In this document: piece by piece, positions 51,000-58,645 of the stretch | Layout: each line of letters begins with the position of its first letter | Position numbering within the stretch: position 1 is the first letter of the stretch | Origin: Streptomyces sp. WMMC940 | GTDB taxonomy: Bacteria; Actinomycetota; Actinomycetes; Streptomycetales; Streptomycetaceae | Assembly: GCF_027460265.1 (NCBI RefSeq) | Contig: NZ_JAPZBC010000001.1 | Span: forward strand, 2,817,501-2,881,500 | Reading direction: 5' to 3' | Length of the DNA: 64,000 nucleotides | Position numbers and translations under genes: made by a program | The notes under the pieces: model-generated | Database searches by the model: none | What the model was told of the DNA's origin: nothing | Seen by the model: only the letters and a program-made list of their open reading frames with translations

Positions 51000-52208
51000 G
51001 TGTCTGCAACGGAGAGAGCCATCGCCTCCGCGGAGGCGCACAGCGCCCACAACTACCACCCGCTGCCCGTCGTGGTCGCGACGGCGGACGGTGCGTGGAT
51101 GACGGACGTCGAGGGGCGCCGCTTCCTCGACATGCTCGCCGGTTACTCGGCGCTCAACTTCGGCCATGGCAACCGGCGTCTGATCGACGCCGCGAAGGCC
51201 CAGCTGGAACGGGTGACGCTGACCTCGCGGGCGTTCCACCACGACCGGTTCGCCGACTTCTGCACCCAGCTCGCCGAGCTGTGCGGCATGGAGATGGTGC
51301 TGCCCATGAACACCGGGGCGGAAGCGGTCGAGACCGCGGTGAAGACGGCCCGCAAGTGGGGCTACAGGGTCAAGGGCGTCCCGCCCGGCCAGGCGAAGAT
51401 CGTCGTCGCGGCGAACAACTTCCACGGCCGTACGACGACGATCATCAGCTTCTCCACGGACGCGGAGGCCCGGGCCGACTTCGGGCCCTACACGCCGGGC
51501 TTCGAGATCGTGCCGTACGGCGACCTCACCGCCCTGCAGGCCGCGTGCAGCGCGAACACGGTGGCGGTGCTGCTGGAGCCGATCCAGGGCGAGGCCGGGG
51601 TGCTGGTGCCGCCGGCCGGCTATCTCGCCGGGGTGCGGGAGCTGACCCGCGAGCGCAACGTCCTGTTCATCGCCGACGAGATCCAGTCCGGTCTGGGCCG
51701 CACCGGACGGACGTTCGCCTGCGAACACGAGGGTGTCGTCCCCGACATGTACGTCCTCGGCAAGGCCCTCGGGGGCGGTGTCGTCCCCGTGTCGGCGGTG
51801 GTGTCCTCCTCCGAGGTCCTCGGGGTCCACCGGCCCGGCGAGCACGGCTCCACCTTCGGCGGCAATCCGCTGGCCTGCGCGGTGGCGCTGGAGGTGGTCA
51901 CGATGCTGCGCACCGGCGAGTTCCAGCAGCGGGCGAGCGAGCTGGGCGACCATCTGCACCATGAACTCGGGCTGCTGGTGGGCGGCGGCGCGGTGGACGC
52001 GGTGCGCGGGCGCGGGCTGTGGGCCGGTGTCGACATCGCTCCCTCGCGCGGCACGGGCCGGGATATCTCCGAGAAGCTCATGGACCGCGGTGTCCTGGTC
52101 AAGGACACACACGGCTCGACGATCCGGATCGCGCCGCCGCTCGTGATCAGCAAGGAGGACCTGGACTGGGGCCTCGACCAGCTGCGCGCGGTACTGGCGG
52201 GCGAGTGA
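51000..52208 (+). CDS. rocD: Ornithine aminotransferase
   Basis: 402 residues, class III PLP aminotransferase: ornithine + 2-oxoglutarate to glutamate-5-semialdehyde. GHGNRRLIDAAKAQLERVTL is an opening OAT feature; PMNTGAEAVETAVKTARKWG (cofactor contact), LFIADEIQSGLGRTG and the PLP-lysine segment LGKALGGGVVP follow. GGAG lies 6 nt before GTG 51000. It converges on the YgiC-like gene and shares a terminator. Confidence 0.93.
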   Translation: MSATERAIASAEAHSAHNYHPLPVVVATADGAWMTDVEGRRFLDMLAGYSALNFGHGNRRLIDAAKAQLERVTLTSRAFHHDRFADFCTQLAELCGMEMVLPMNTGAEAVETAVKTARKWGYRVKGVPPGQAKIVVAANNFHGRTTTIISFSTDAEARADFGPYTPGFEIVPYGDLTALQAACSANTVAVLLEPIQGEAGVLVPPAGYLAGVRELTRERNVLFIADEIQSGLGRTGRTFACEHEGVVPDMYVLGKALGGGVVPVSAVVSSSEVLGVHRPGEHGSTFGGNPLACAVALEVVTMLRTGEFQQRASELGDHLHHELGLLVGGGAVDAVRGRGLWAGVDIAPSRGTGRDISEKLMDRGVLVKDTHGSTIRIAPPLVISKEDLDWGLDQLRAVLAGE

Positions 52209-52257
52209 GCGGAGTCCGGGGAGGCGGCGTGTCCTGACCGGCACGTGAGCGACGGGC

Positions 52258-52290
52258 GGTGGTCCCGGGCCCGGCCGGCCCGGGACCACC
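52258..52290. terminator. Bidirectional terminator after rocD
   Basis: Fourteen-bp arms GGTGGTCCCGGGCC / GGCCCGGGACCACC with a five-nt loop, between rocD (+) and the YgiC-like gene (-). Confidence 0.75.
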
Positions 52291-52406
52291 CCCGGCTCCT
52301 GGCGGCGCCTTGGCCCACGGCCCGGACGGCTCCGCCCGTCGGTGGACCCCGACCGAGCAGCTGATTCCGCCGGTCGACTGGACCTCCCGGCCGGCGTTTC
52401 CGCCCG

Positions 52407-53615
52407 TCAGAGGATCACATGAGGCAGGAAACGGGCGTACTCGTCCGTGACCAGCCCCGCGGACTCGCGGATGCCGAGTCCGGCCGCCTCGTTCTCGACG
52501 ACCCAGGCACCGAGCACCACGCGGTTCCCCCCGCCGGAGCCGTCGCCCTCGGGTGCCGTCAGATCGGGGAGCGGCGCCAACTGCTGGTAGCAGCAGGGCT
52601 CGTCGCGCACCTCGGGCGCCGCTCCCGGCTCGTGGACCGTGATGCCCGAGCCCTCACGGCCCAGCAGCGGTTTGGCGACCCAGCCGGTGGAGGCGGCGAG
52701 TTCGCGCGGGCCGTCGAGATAGGCGGGCAGCAGGTTCGGATGACCGGGGTGGAGCTCCCACAGCACGGCGAGCAGCGCCTTGTTGGACAGCAGCATCTTC
52801 CAGGCGGGTTCGATCCAGCAGGTGCTGCCCGTGCCACCGCCGTTGTCCAGGGTGTCCAGGACGTACGGGCCGAAGCGGTCCGTCGTCAGCCACTCCCAGG
52901 GATACAGCTTGAAGCAGCTGCGGATGAAGCGGAGCCGCTCGTCCACGAAACGGTCCGACAGCCGGTCCCAGCCGATCTGCTCCACGGACAGCGCCTCGGT
53001 GGTCAGCCCGGCCTGCTGCGCGGTCTCGCGCAGATACGCGACCGTCATCAGGTCCTCGCCCAGTTCGTCGCCGTCGGAGTGCACGAAGTGCAGCGGGCCG
53101 GGCGGCAGCAGCGGGGCCTGCCGCTTCCAGGCGTCGACCAGACGCTCGTGCAGCGAGTTCCACTGGTCGGCACCCGGGAAGCGGTCCTCCATCCAGAACC
53201 ACTGGGGGCTGGCCGCCTCCACCAGCGAAGTGGGCGTGTCGGCGTTGTACTCCAGCATCTTGGCCGGCCCGGAGCCGTCGTAGCGCAGGTCGAACCGCCC
53301 GTACAGGGACGGCAGTTCGGCGCGCCGCTGCCAGGACTCGGCGACGAGGCGCGCCAGTCGGGGGTCGGTGATGCCGAGGTCCGCGAAGCGGTCGTGCTCC
53401 ACGATGTGGGCCGCCGCGGCGAGACACATGGCGTGCAGTTCCTCGACGACCTCCTCCAGCGCCTCGACCTCCGCCAACGAGAACGTGTAGTAGGCGCTCT
53501 CGTCCCAGTACGGCCGCAGGGAACCGTCCGGGTAGCGGGTGAGGGGATAGACGAGTCCCTGCTCCTCGACGATCCGCTGCCAGCCGGGGCGGGGTTCGAT
53601 GGTGTGCCGCTCCAT
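52407..53615 (-). CDS. Glutathionylspermidine synthase-like ATP-grasp protein (YgiC-like)
   Basis: 402 residues. Motifs of the GSP-synthase family: RFDLRYDGSGPAKMLEYNAD (substrate/ATP region), TPTSLVEAASPQWFW, and the late VAKPLLGREGSGITVHEP (Mg-ATP loop) and EPCCYQQLAPLPDL. In Enterobacteria ygiC sits beside ygiB. Streptomycetes use mycothiol and not glutathione, so the true substrate is likely another peptide or amino acid ligand. The start has no ribosome site; it lies 14 bp from the downstream lipoprotein. Confidence 0.88.
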   Translation of the reverse strand: MERHTIEPRPGWQRIVEEQGLVYPLTRYPDGSLRPYWDESAYYTFSLAEVEALEEVVEELHAMCLAAAAHIVEHDRFADLGITDPRLARLVAESWQRRAELPSLYGRFDLRYDGSGPAKMLEYNADTPTSLVEAASPQWFWMEDRFPGADQWNSLHERLVDAWKRQAPLLPPGPLHFVHSDGDELGEDLMTVAYLRETAQQAGLTTEALSVEQIGWDRLSDRFVDERLRFIRSCFKLYPWEWLTTDRFGPYVLDTLDNGGGTGSTCWIEPAWKMLLSNKALLAVLWELHPGHPNLLPAYLDGPRELAASTGWVAKPLLGREGSGITVHEPGAAPEVRDEPCCYQQLAPLPDLTAPEGDGSGGGNRVVLGAWVVENEAAGLGIRESAGLVTDEYARFLPHVIL

Positions 53616-53629
53616 TGCCGCCGGGCCGC

Positions 53630-53911
53630 TCAGCCGCCGCCGGAGCCGGAGCAGCCGAAGCCGCCGCGCTCCACCGCGGCCTTGTCGAAGCTGCCGCCCG
53701 ACACCCTGCCGTTGGACTTGCTGCCGCCGTAGTAGTAGGTGCCGCTTCCGCTGCCCTTGTCGTCGTCGCACTCGTAGCTCGGCAGCACCTCGCGGGTGAC
53801 GGGGTCGACGCAGCGCTTGTCGGGCTCCGAACCGCACGAGGTGATCGCCGTCGCGAGCACTCCCATACCGCCGAGCACCACCGTGCTCGACCTCAGCCTG
53901 CGACGTGCCAT
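53630..53911 (-). CDS. Small lipoprotein, YgiB/DUF1190-like
   Basis: 93 residues. Signal ends in TAITSC lipobox (Cys near 26). CVDPVTREVLPSYECDDDKG has two Cys; the remainder is Gly/Ser/Tyr-rich (GTYYYGGSKSNGRVSGGSFD) and ends in ERGGFGCSGSGGG. The GGFG-type tail and the coupling to the YgiC-like ligase mirror E. coli ygiB-ygiC. GGGGAGG lies 8 nt before ATG. Its function is unknown. Confidence 0.75.
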   Translation of the reverse strand: MARRRLRSSTVVLGGMGVLATAITSCGSEPDKRCVDPVTREVLPSYECDDDKGSGSGTYYYGGSKSNGRVSGGSFDKAAVERGGFGCSGSGGG

Positions 53912-54023
53912 CCTCCGGGCCTCCCCCTCGGCGTTCGGACATTTCCAGCCGGACGACCGGCCGCCGGACAGACTAGAGGGCGCCTCCGGAAGTCCGTAAC
54001 CGGGTCCGCGAACCCTCCACGTC

Positions 54024-54029
54024 TAGAGT
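54024..54029 (+). promoter_or_regulatory. Leaderless -10 (TAGAGT) for the DMT-like gene
   Basis: TAGAGT lies 6 nt before GTG 54036. Confidence 0.55.
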
Positions 54030-54035
54030 CGTTTT

Positions 54036-54920
54036 GTGATCTTTGGAATGCTCTGCGCCCTGGGTGCGTCGGTCTGCTACGGCACGGCCACCGTCCTCCA
54101 GGCCGTGGCGGCCCGGGCGGCCGCCGGCCAGGACGAGGGCGCGTCCCGCGCGGGGGTGGACCCCGCACTGTTCGTGCGCGCGGTGCGCCAGTGGCGCTAC
54201 CTCCTCGGACTCGCCCTCGACGGGGCGGGCTTCGCGCTGCAGGTCGTGGCACTGCTGCTGGTCCCCATCTACGTGGTCGGCGCGGCACTGGCGGCGAGTC
54301 TGGCCGTGACCGCGGTACTGGCCACGCGCGTGCTGGCGGCGCGGCTGAGCCGGACGGAGTGGACGGCGGTCGTCGTGGTCTGCGCGGGGCTCGCGTTGCT
54401 GGGGCTCGCCTCGGGGCCGGAGGGCAGGGCACCCGCACCGCCGTGGCTGGAATGGGCGCTGCTCGGCACGGGGGCCGGCGTCCTGCTGTGCGGTGCCGCC
54501 GCCGGCCGGCTGCCCGGACGTTCGCGCGCGCCGGCGCTGGGGGTGTGCGCGGGGCTCGGCTTCGGGGTACCGGAAGTGGCGGTCCGGCTGCTGGAGCGGC
54601 CCTCGCTCACCGATCCGGCGCTGTACGCGTTGCTGCTCGGCGGCGCGGCGGCGTTCCTGCTGCTCACTTCGGCGTTCGCACACGGCTCCGTCACCACGGC
54701 CACGGCGGGGATGGTCGTCGCGGAGACCATCGCCCCGGCAGTCGTGGGGGTGGTCTGGCTGGGTGACCGCACCCGCGAGGGCCTGGCCTGGCTCGCGGTC
54801 CTGGGCTTCGCCGTCTCCGTGGCCGGTGCGCTGGCGCTGGCCCGCTTCGGCGAGATCCCGGCCGCGGCGTCGCCGTCCGGCTCCTCCGGGGCCCCGCCCG
54901 GCGACCGCGACCGCGGCTGA
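54036..54920 (+). CDS. EamA/DMT-like membrane protein
   Basis: 294 residues and about nine to ten helices, start GTG (VIFGMLCALGASVCYGTATV). Repeated helix pairs with TVLQAVAARAA and LAASLAVTAVLATRVLAARL near the middle and HGSVTTATAGMVVAETIAPA near the end, with the DMT pattern of internal repeats. Transport function only inferred. The Pro/Ser-rich C-terminus is cytosolic. Confidence 0.78.
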   Translation: MIFGMLCALGASVCYGTATVLQAVAARAAAGQDEGASRAGVDPALFVRAVRQWRYLLGLALDGAGFALQVVALLLVPIYVVGAALAASLAVTAVLATRVLAARLSRTEWTAVVVVCAGLALLGLASGPEGRAPAPPWLEWALLGTGAGVLLCGAAAGRLPGRSRAPALGVCAGLGFGVPEVAVRLLERPSLTDPALYALLLGGAAAFLLLTSAFAHGSVTTATAGMVVAETIAPAVVGVVWLGDRTREGLAWLAVLGFAVSVAGALALARFGEIPAAASPSGSSGAPPGDRDRG

Positions 54921-55088
54921 CCCGGCCCCGGGCGGTGCCGAGGCCCGGCACCCGGCCGTGCGAGGGGCGTCAGGAATCCGCCCGACCAGGCGGTCGGGAG
55001 CTCCACCGGATCCGTCCGCCACTCCCGCTGCGCCGACGGTCCGACCGGTCCGGACCGGTCGCAGCCGGGCGGTGTGCCTGAGAGGGCG

Positions 55089-56525
55089 TCAGGGAAGCAC
55101 CCGGCACAACGCGTCCAGTGCCCCCGACCAAGCGCTGTCCGCAGGGGTGCCGTAGCCGACGACGAGAGCGTCCGGGCCCGGCGGGGCGGACGGGTGCCGG
55201 AAGCGGCCGAGGCCCTCCACGGCGAGGCCCTGCCAGGCGGCGGCCTGGACGATCGCGCGTTCGGTGCCCGGCGGGAGTTCCAGCACCGCGTGCATCCCGG
55301 CCGCGATGCCGCTCACCCGGATGTCCGGAGCGTGTTCCGCGAGCGCGTCGACGAGCTGGTCGCGGCGGCGGCGGTAGCGCAGCCGCATGGCCCGCACATG
55401 GCGGTCGTAGGCACCGGAGGCGATGAACTCGGCCAGGGTCAGCTGGTCCAACGAGCCCGAGGACCAGTCCGACACCCCCTTCGCGGCGGCCACGTCACCC
55501 ACCAGCGCCTCCGGAAGGACCATCCACGCCAGCCGCAACCCCGGAGCCAGGGACTTGCTCGCCGTTCCGAGGTACACGACACGCTCGGGATCCAGTCCCT
55601 GGAGGGCGCCGATGGGCTGGCGGTCGTACCGGAACTCCCCGTCGTAGTCGTCCTCCAGGATCAGTCCGCCGGTGCCGCATGCCCAGTCGACCACGGCGGT
55701 GCGCCGGTCCGGGGGCAGTGCGACCCCCATCGGGAACTGGTGGGCGGGCGTCAGCAGCACCGCTCCCGGGCCCGTGGAGGAGGCGAGATCGCCGGTGCGG
55801 GTGCCGCGCTCGTCGAAGCGCAGCGGGGACAGCCGCAGGTCGGCGTCGGTCAGCCGCTTCCAGTGGATGTCGAGCCCGTACGCCTCGACCGCCACCTCCC
55901 TCACCCGGCCCCTGAGGCCGGCCGACGGCGCGCCGGCCCGCAGCACCGAGCCGAGCAGCATCAGCCCGTGGACGTAACCCGAGCAGATCACGGTGCGCTC
56001 CGGGTCGGCGTACACGCCACGGGCCCGGGCCAGGTAGTCGGCGAGGGCGGTGCGCAGTTCCACGCGGCCGCGTGGATCGCCGTAGCCGAAGGCCTCGTGC
56101 GGGGCGGCCGTGATCGCGCGGCGGGCAGCCCTGAGCCACTCGGCGCGGGGGAACGACGCCAGGTCCGGCGATCCGGGCATCAGGCTGTACGCGGGGCGGC
56201 CGCGCGCCGGGCCGGGGCGCGGCGGCGACGGTGCCGGCCTGCTCGGGGCGGCGCGCCGGGCCACCCTCGTGCCCGAGCCCTGCCGGGCGGTGAGCCATCC
56301 CTCGGCGACGAGTTCCGCGTAGGCGTCGGCGACGGTGTTGCGGGCGATGCGGAGATCGGCGGCGAGCGTCCGCGAGGACGGCAGCCGGGTGCCGGGGGCC
56401 AGCCTGCCGCTGCGGACGGCGTCCCGCAGGGCGTCCATCAGCCCGGTCCGCAGGCCGGTGCCGCGCAGCTCGACATGGAGGTCGGCGCCGGCCCCGGATC
56501 GAAAAGTGGCCCAGTCGTTCGTCAT
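55089..56525 (-). CDS. MocR-family regulator (GntR DNA-binding domain fused to aminotransferase)
   Basis: 478 residues. N-terminal winged HTH (residues 1-80): LRDAVRSGRLAPGTRLPSSR, TLAADLRIARNTVADAYAEL and the GWLTARQGSGTRVA wing. The C-terminal ~370 residues are a class I aminotransferase fold (GYGDPRGRVELRTALADYLA and LILEDDYDGEFRYDRQP), with Lys in YLGTASKSLAPGLRLAW binding PLP. MocR regulators sense PLP or an amino acid derivative. It is divergent, 47 bp, from an AhpD-like gene, which is the likely target. Confidence 0.93.
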   Translation of the reverse strand: MTNDWATFRSGAGADLHVELRGTGLRTGLMDALRDAVRSGRLAPGTRLPSSRTLAADLRIARNTVADAYAELVAEGWLTARQGSGTRVARRAAPSRPAPSPPRPGPARGRPAYSLMPGSPDLASFPRAEWLRAARRAITAAPHEAFGYGDPRGRVELRTALADYLARARGVYADPERTVICSGYVHGLMLLGSVLRAGAPSAGLRGRVREVAVEAYGLDIHWKRLTDADLRLSPLRFDERGTRTGDLASSTGPGAVLLTPAHQFPMGVALPPDRRTAVVDWACGTGGLILEDDYDGEFRYDRQPIGALQGLDPERVVYLGTASKSLAPGLRLAWMVLPEALVGDVAAAKGVSDWSSGSLDQLTLAEFIASGAYDRHVRAMRLRYRRRRDQLVDALAEHAPDIRVSGIAAGMHAVLELPPGTERAIVQAAAWQGLAVEGLGRFRHPSAPPGPDALVVGYGTPADSAWSGALDALCRVLP

Positions 56526-56533
56526 GGAAATGG

Positions 56534-56539
56534 ACCATA
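56534..56539 (-). promoter_or_regulatory. Leaderless -10 (TATGGT) for the MocR gene
   Basis: TATGGT on the minus strand lies 8 nt before ATG 56525; it is only 20 bp from the divergent -10 at 56560. Confidence 0.5.
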
Positions 56540-56559
56540 GCGATGTGTCATCTTCCGCG

Positions 56560-56565
56560 TACTGT
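56560..56565 (+). promoter_or_regulatory. Leaderless -10 (TACTGT) for the AhpD-like gene
   Basis: TACTGT is 7 nt before ATG 56573. Both divergent promoters fit in the 47-bp spacer, so the MocR protein could easily control both. Confidence 0.55.
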
Positions 56566-56572
56566 CGATGAC

Positions 56573-57070
56573 ATGCCTGAGACCGAGAACGACTTCAACC
56601 ACGAGCACAGCCCGCGCATGCAGTGGGCCGAGCACGCCCCCGCGGTGTACAAGGCCATGGTCAAGCTGGACGCGGCCGCCCGGCAGGGGGTCGACCCCAC
56701 GCTGCTGGAGCTGGTGAAGATCCGCGCCTCCCAGCTCAACCACTGCGCCTTCTGCCTCGACATGCACACCAAGGACGCCCTCGCGGCGGGCGAGTCGGTG
56801 GATCGGATCATCCAGCTGAGCGCCTGGGAGGAGTCGCGGCACTTCTACACGGCCCGGGAGATCGCGGCGATCGAGCTGACGGACGCCGTGACGGTCCTGA
56901 CGGACGGGTTCGTCCCGGACGAGGTGTACGAGAGGGCCGCGAAGCACTTCGAGGAGGCGGAGCTGGCGCAGCTCATCGCGGCGATCGCCGTCATCAACAC
57001 GTGGAACCGCTTCGCCGTGACGACGCGGATGGCGCCCGGCCACTACACGCCCGGCCAGTACAAGCGCTGA
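56573..57070 (+). CDS. Carboxymuconolactone decarboxylase family (AhpD-like) protein
   Basis: 165 residues. LVKIRASQLNHCAFCLDMHT holds the E..CxxC..H site of AhpD-like alkylhydroperoxidase proteins near residue 55, with the ALAAGESVDRIIQL and VVIN/AVINTWNRFAVTTR helices downstream. It is a thiol peroxidase/reductase or related. Divergent from the MocR regulator. It is followed 8 bp downstream by a disrupted PEP mutase-type gene. Confidence 0.9.
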   Translation: MPETENDFNHEHSPRMQWAEHAPAVYKAMVKLDAAARQGVDPTLLELVKIRASQLNHCAFCLDMHTKDALAAGESVDRIIQLSAWEESRHFYTAREIAAIELTDAVTVLTDGFVPDEVYERAAKHFEEAELAQLIAAIAVINTWNRFAVTTRMAPGHYTPGQYKR

Positions 57071-57077
57071 GGACGCG

Positions 57078-57444
57078 ATGTCCGTGGAGGGCTTCCGCGA
57101 ACTGCACCGCGGACGGGCACCCGAGGACCCCCTGGTCCTGCCCGGACCGTGGGACGCGGCCGGCGCACGCGTCCTCGCCGAGGCCGGCTTCCCCGCCCTG
57201 GCCACGCCGAGCGCGGCCGTGGCCGCGTCACTCGGGTACGAGGACGGGCGGACGCCGCCGGGCGAGATGTTCGGGGCGGTCGCCCGGATCGTCCGGGCCC
57301 GGTCAACGCCCTGAAGTCCCCCGGCGGCCCGAGCGTCCCCGTCCTGGGGGGGGTCCGGGAGTCACCCGCGTCACCTTCGGCCCCGGTCTCCTCCTGCGGA
57401 CGCTCGACCGACTCGGCGAGTGCGCGGCGGAGCTGCGCGGCTGA
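57078..57444 (+). pseudogene. Disrupted isocitrate lyase / phosphoenolpyruvate mutase family gene
   Basis: The 5' part (57078 to about 57300) reads MSVEGFRELHRGRAPEDPLV, GPWDAAGARVLAEAGFPALA, then PGEMFGAVARIVRA, which is the start of the family. The 3' part is in two other frames: VNALKSPGGPSVPVL (frame 2) and GVTRVTFGPGLLLRTLDRLG ending with the normal AAELRG and stop (frame 1). Most of the middle (about 150 residues including the catalytic loop) is gone; the junction is at GGGCCCGG, and a run of eight G at 57345-57352 marks a further frameshift. It lost its function after it was carried with the AhpD-like gene. Confidence 0.75.
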
Positions 57445-57496
57445 CCGCCGGCGCACGCACGAGCGAAGACGCCCGACACGGGCCGACCCGGGCCGG

Positions 57497-57526
57497 CCGG
57501 TCCCGCGCCTCACCGGGCGGGACCGG
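57497..57526. terminator. Hairpin between pseudogene and proX
   Basis: Perfect arms CCGGTCCCGC (57497-57506) and GCGGGACCGG (57517-57526), 10-nt loop. It lies after the convergent proX by about 120 bp and may stop either transcript. Confidence 0.45.
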
Positions 57527-57649
57527 GACGCGGTCGCGGCGGCCGGCCCCGGACCGCGGCCGGCCGCGGTGCGCGGCCCTGACGTTGCGGGGTCCGCGCG
57601 CCGCGCCCGGGGCCTGACCGACGAGGCCCGGGGCCCCGTGGTCACCGCG

Positions 57650-58612
57650 TCACTTCTTGGGGAGCCACGCCTTCCAGGTGGCCTCGTTCTCCTTCACCCA
57701 CTTCTCGGCCGCGGCCTCCGGCGACATCTTCTCGCCGGCGATCATCAGCGCGACCTCGTTCTGCTGCTCGGTCGTCCACTTGAAGTTCTTCAGGAACTCG
57801 GCGGCCTCGCCGCCCTCCTTCGCGAAGTCCGCGTTGAGGAACTTCTGCAGCGGTGTGTTCGGGTAGGCGCAGGCGACCTTCTCCGGGTCGGCGTCGCAGC
57901 CCTCCTTGTACTCCGGCAGCTTGACCTCGACCATGTCGATCTGGGCGTTCAGCCACTGCGGGGTCCACCAGTACGTGATGAAGGGCTTCTTCGCCGCCGC
58001 GTACTTCTTGATGGCCGTGATCTGCGCGGCCTCGGAGCCGGCGTACTTGGTCTTCAGGTCCAGCTTCAGGTTCTTGATGATCGCGTCGTCGTTGGTGACG
58101 TAGTCCGGCGAGCCCTCGAGCAGTTCGCCCTTGTCGCCGCTCTCCGCGGTTCTGAACTCCTTGGCGTACTTGTTGAGGTTCTTCCAGTCCGTCACATCGG
58201 GGTGCTCGTCAGCGAAGTACTTGGGGACGAACCAGCCGATGTGCCCGGTGACGCCGAGGTCACCGCCCTTGACGACGGTCTTCTTCGTGTCGACGTACTG
58301 CTTTTCCTCCTTGGGGTGGCCCCAGTCCTCGAGGATCGCGTCGATGTCGCCCTTGGAGAGCGCGTCCCAGGCGAGGACCTCGCCCATCTGCTGGGTCTTG
58401 ACCTTGTAGCCGAGCTCCTTCTCGAGGATCTGCTTGGCCACGGCGACGTTCGCCTGGGCACCGACCCAGGACGGCACGGTCAGCTTGACGGTCTTGTCAC
58501 CGCCGGCCGTGTTGCTCTTGCCGGTCTCGGCGGCTCCGCAGGCGGTGAGGGAGAGGACGCCGAGGGCTCCGGCAACGGCCACGGCGGTACGAAGGGTACG
58601 GACGGTGCGCAT
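57650..58612 (-). CDS. proX: Glycine betaine/proline ABC transporter substrate-binding protein
   Basis: 320 residues. Lipobox LSLTAC near residue 25. The OpuAC fold shows VGAQANVAVAKQILEKELGY, MGEVLAWDALSKGDIDAILE, GWFVPKYFADEHP, and KKPFITYWWTPQWLNA; aromatic residues make the betaine cage. It captures betaine or proline betaine outside the membrane. Last gene of the osmoprotectant operon. Confidence 0.92.
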   Translation of the reverse strand: MRTVRTLRTAVAVAGALGVLSLTACGAAETGKSNTAGGDKTVKLTVPSWVGAQANVAVAKQILEKELGYKVKTQQMGEVLAWDALSKGDIDAILEDWGHPKEEKQYVDTKKTVVKGGDLGVTGHIGWFVPKYFADEHPDVTDWKNLNKYAKEFRTAESGDKGELLEGSPDYVTNDDAIIKNLKLDLKTKYAGSEAAQITAIKKYAAAKKPFITYWWTPQWLNAQIDMVEVKLPEYKEGCDADPEKVACAYPNTPLQKFLNADFAKEGGEAAEFLKNFKWTTEQQNEVALMIAGEKMSPEAAAEKWVKENEATWKAWLPKK

Positions 58613-58645
58613 GGTGCTCCTGTCGAGTGATCTGAGAGGGGTGGG

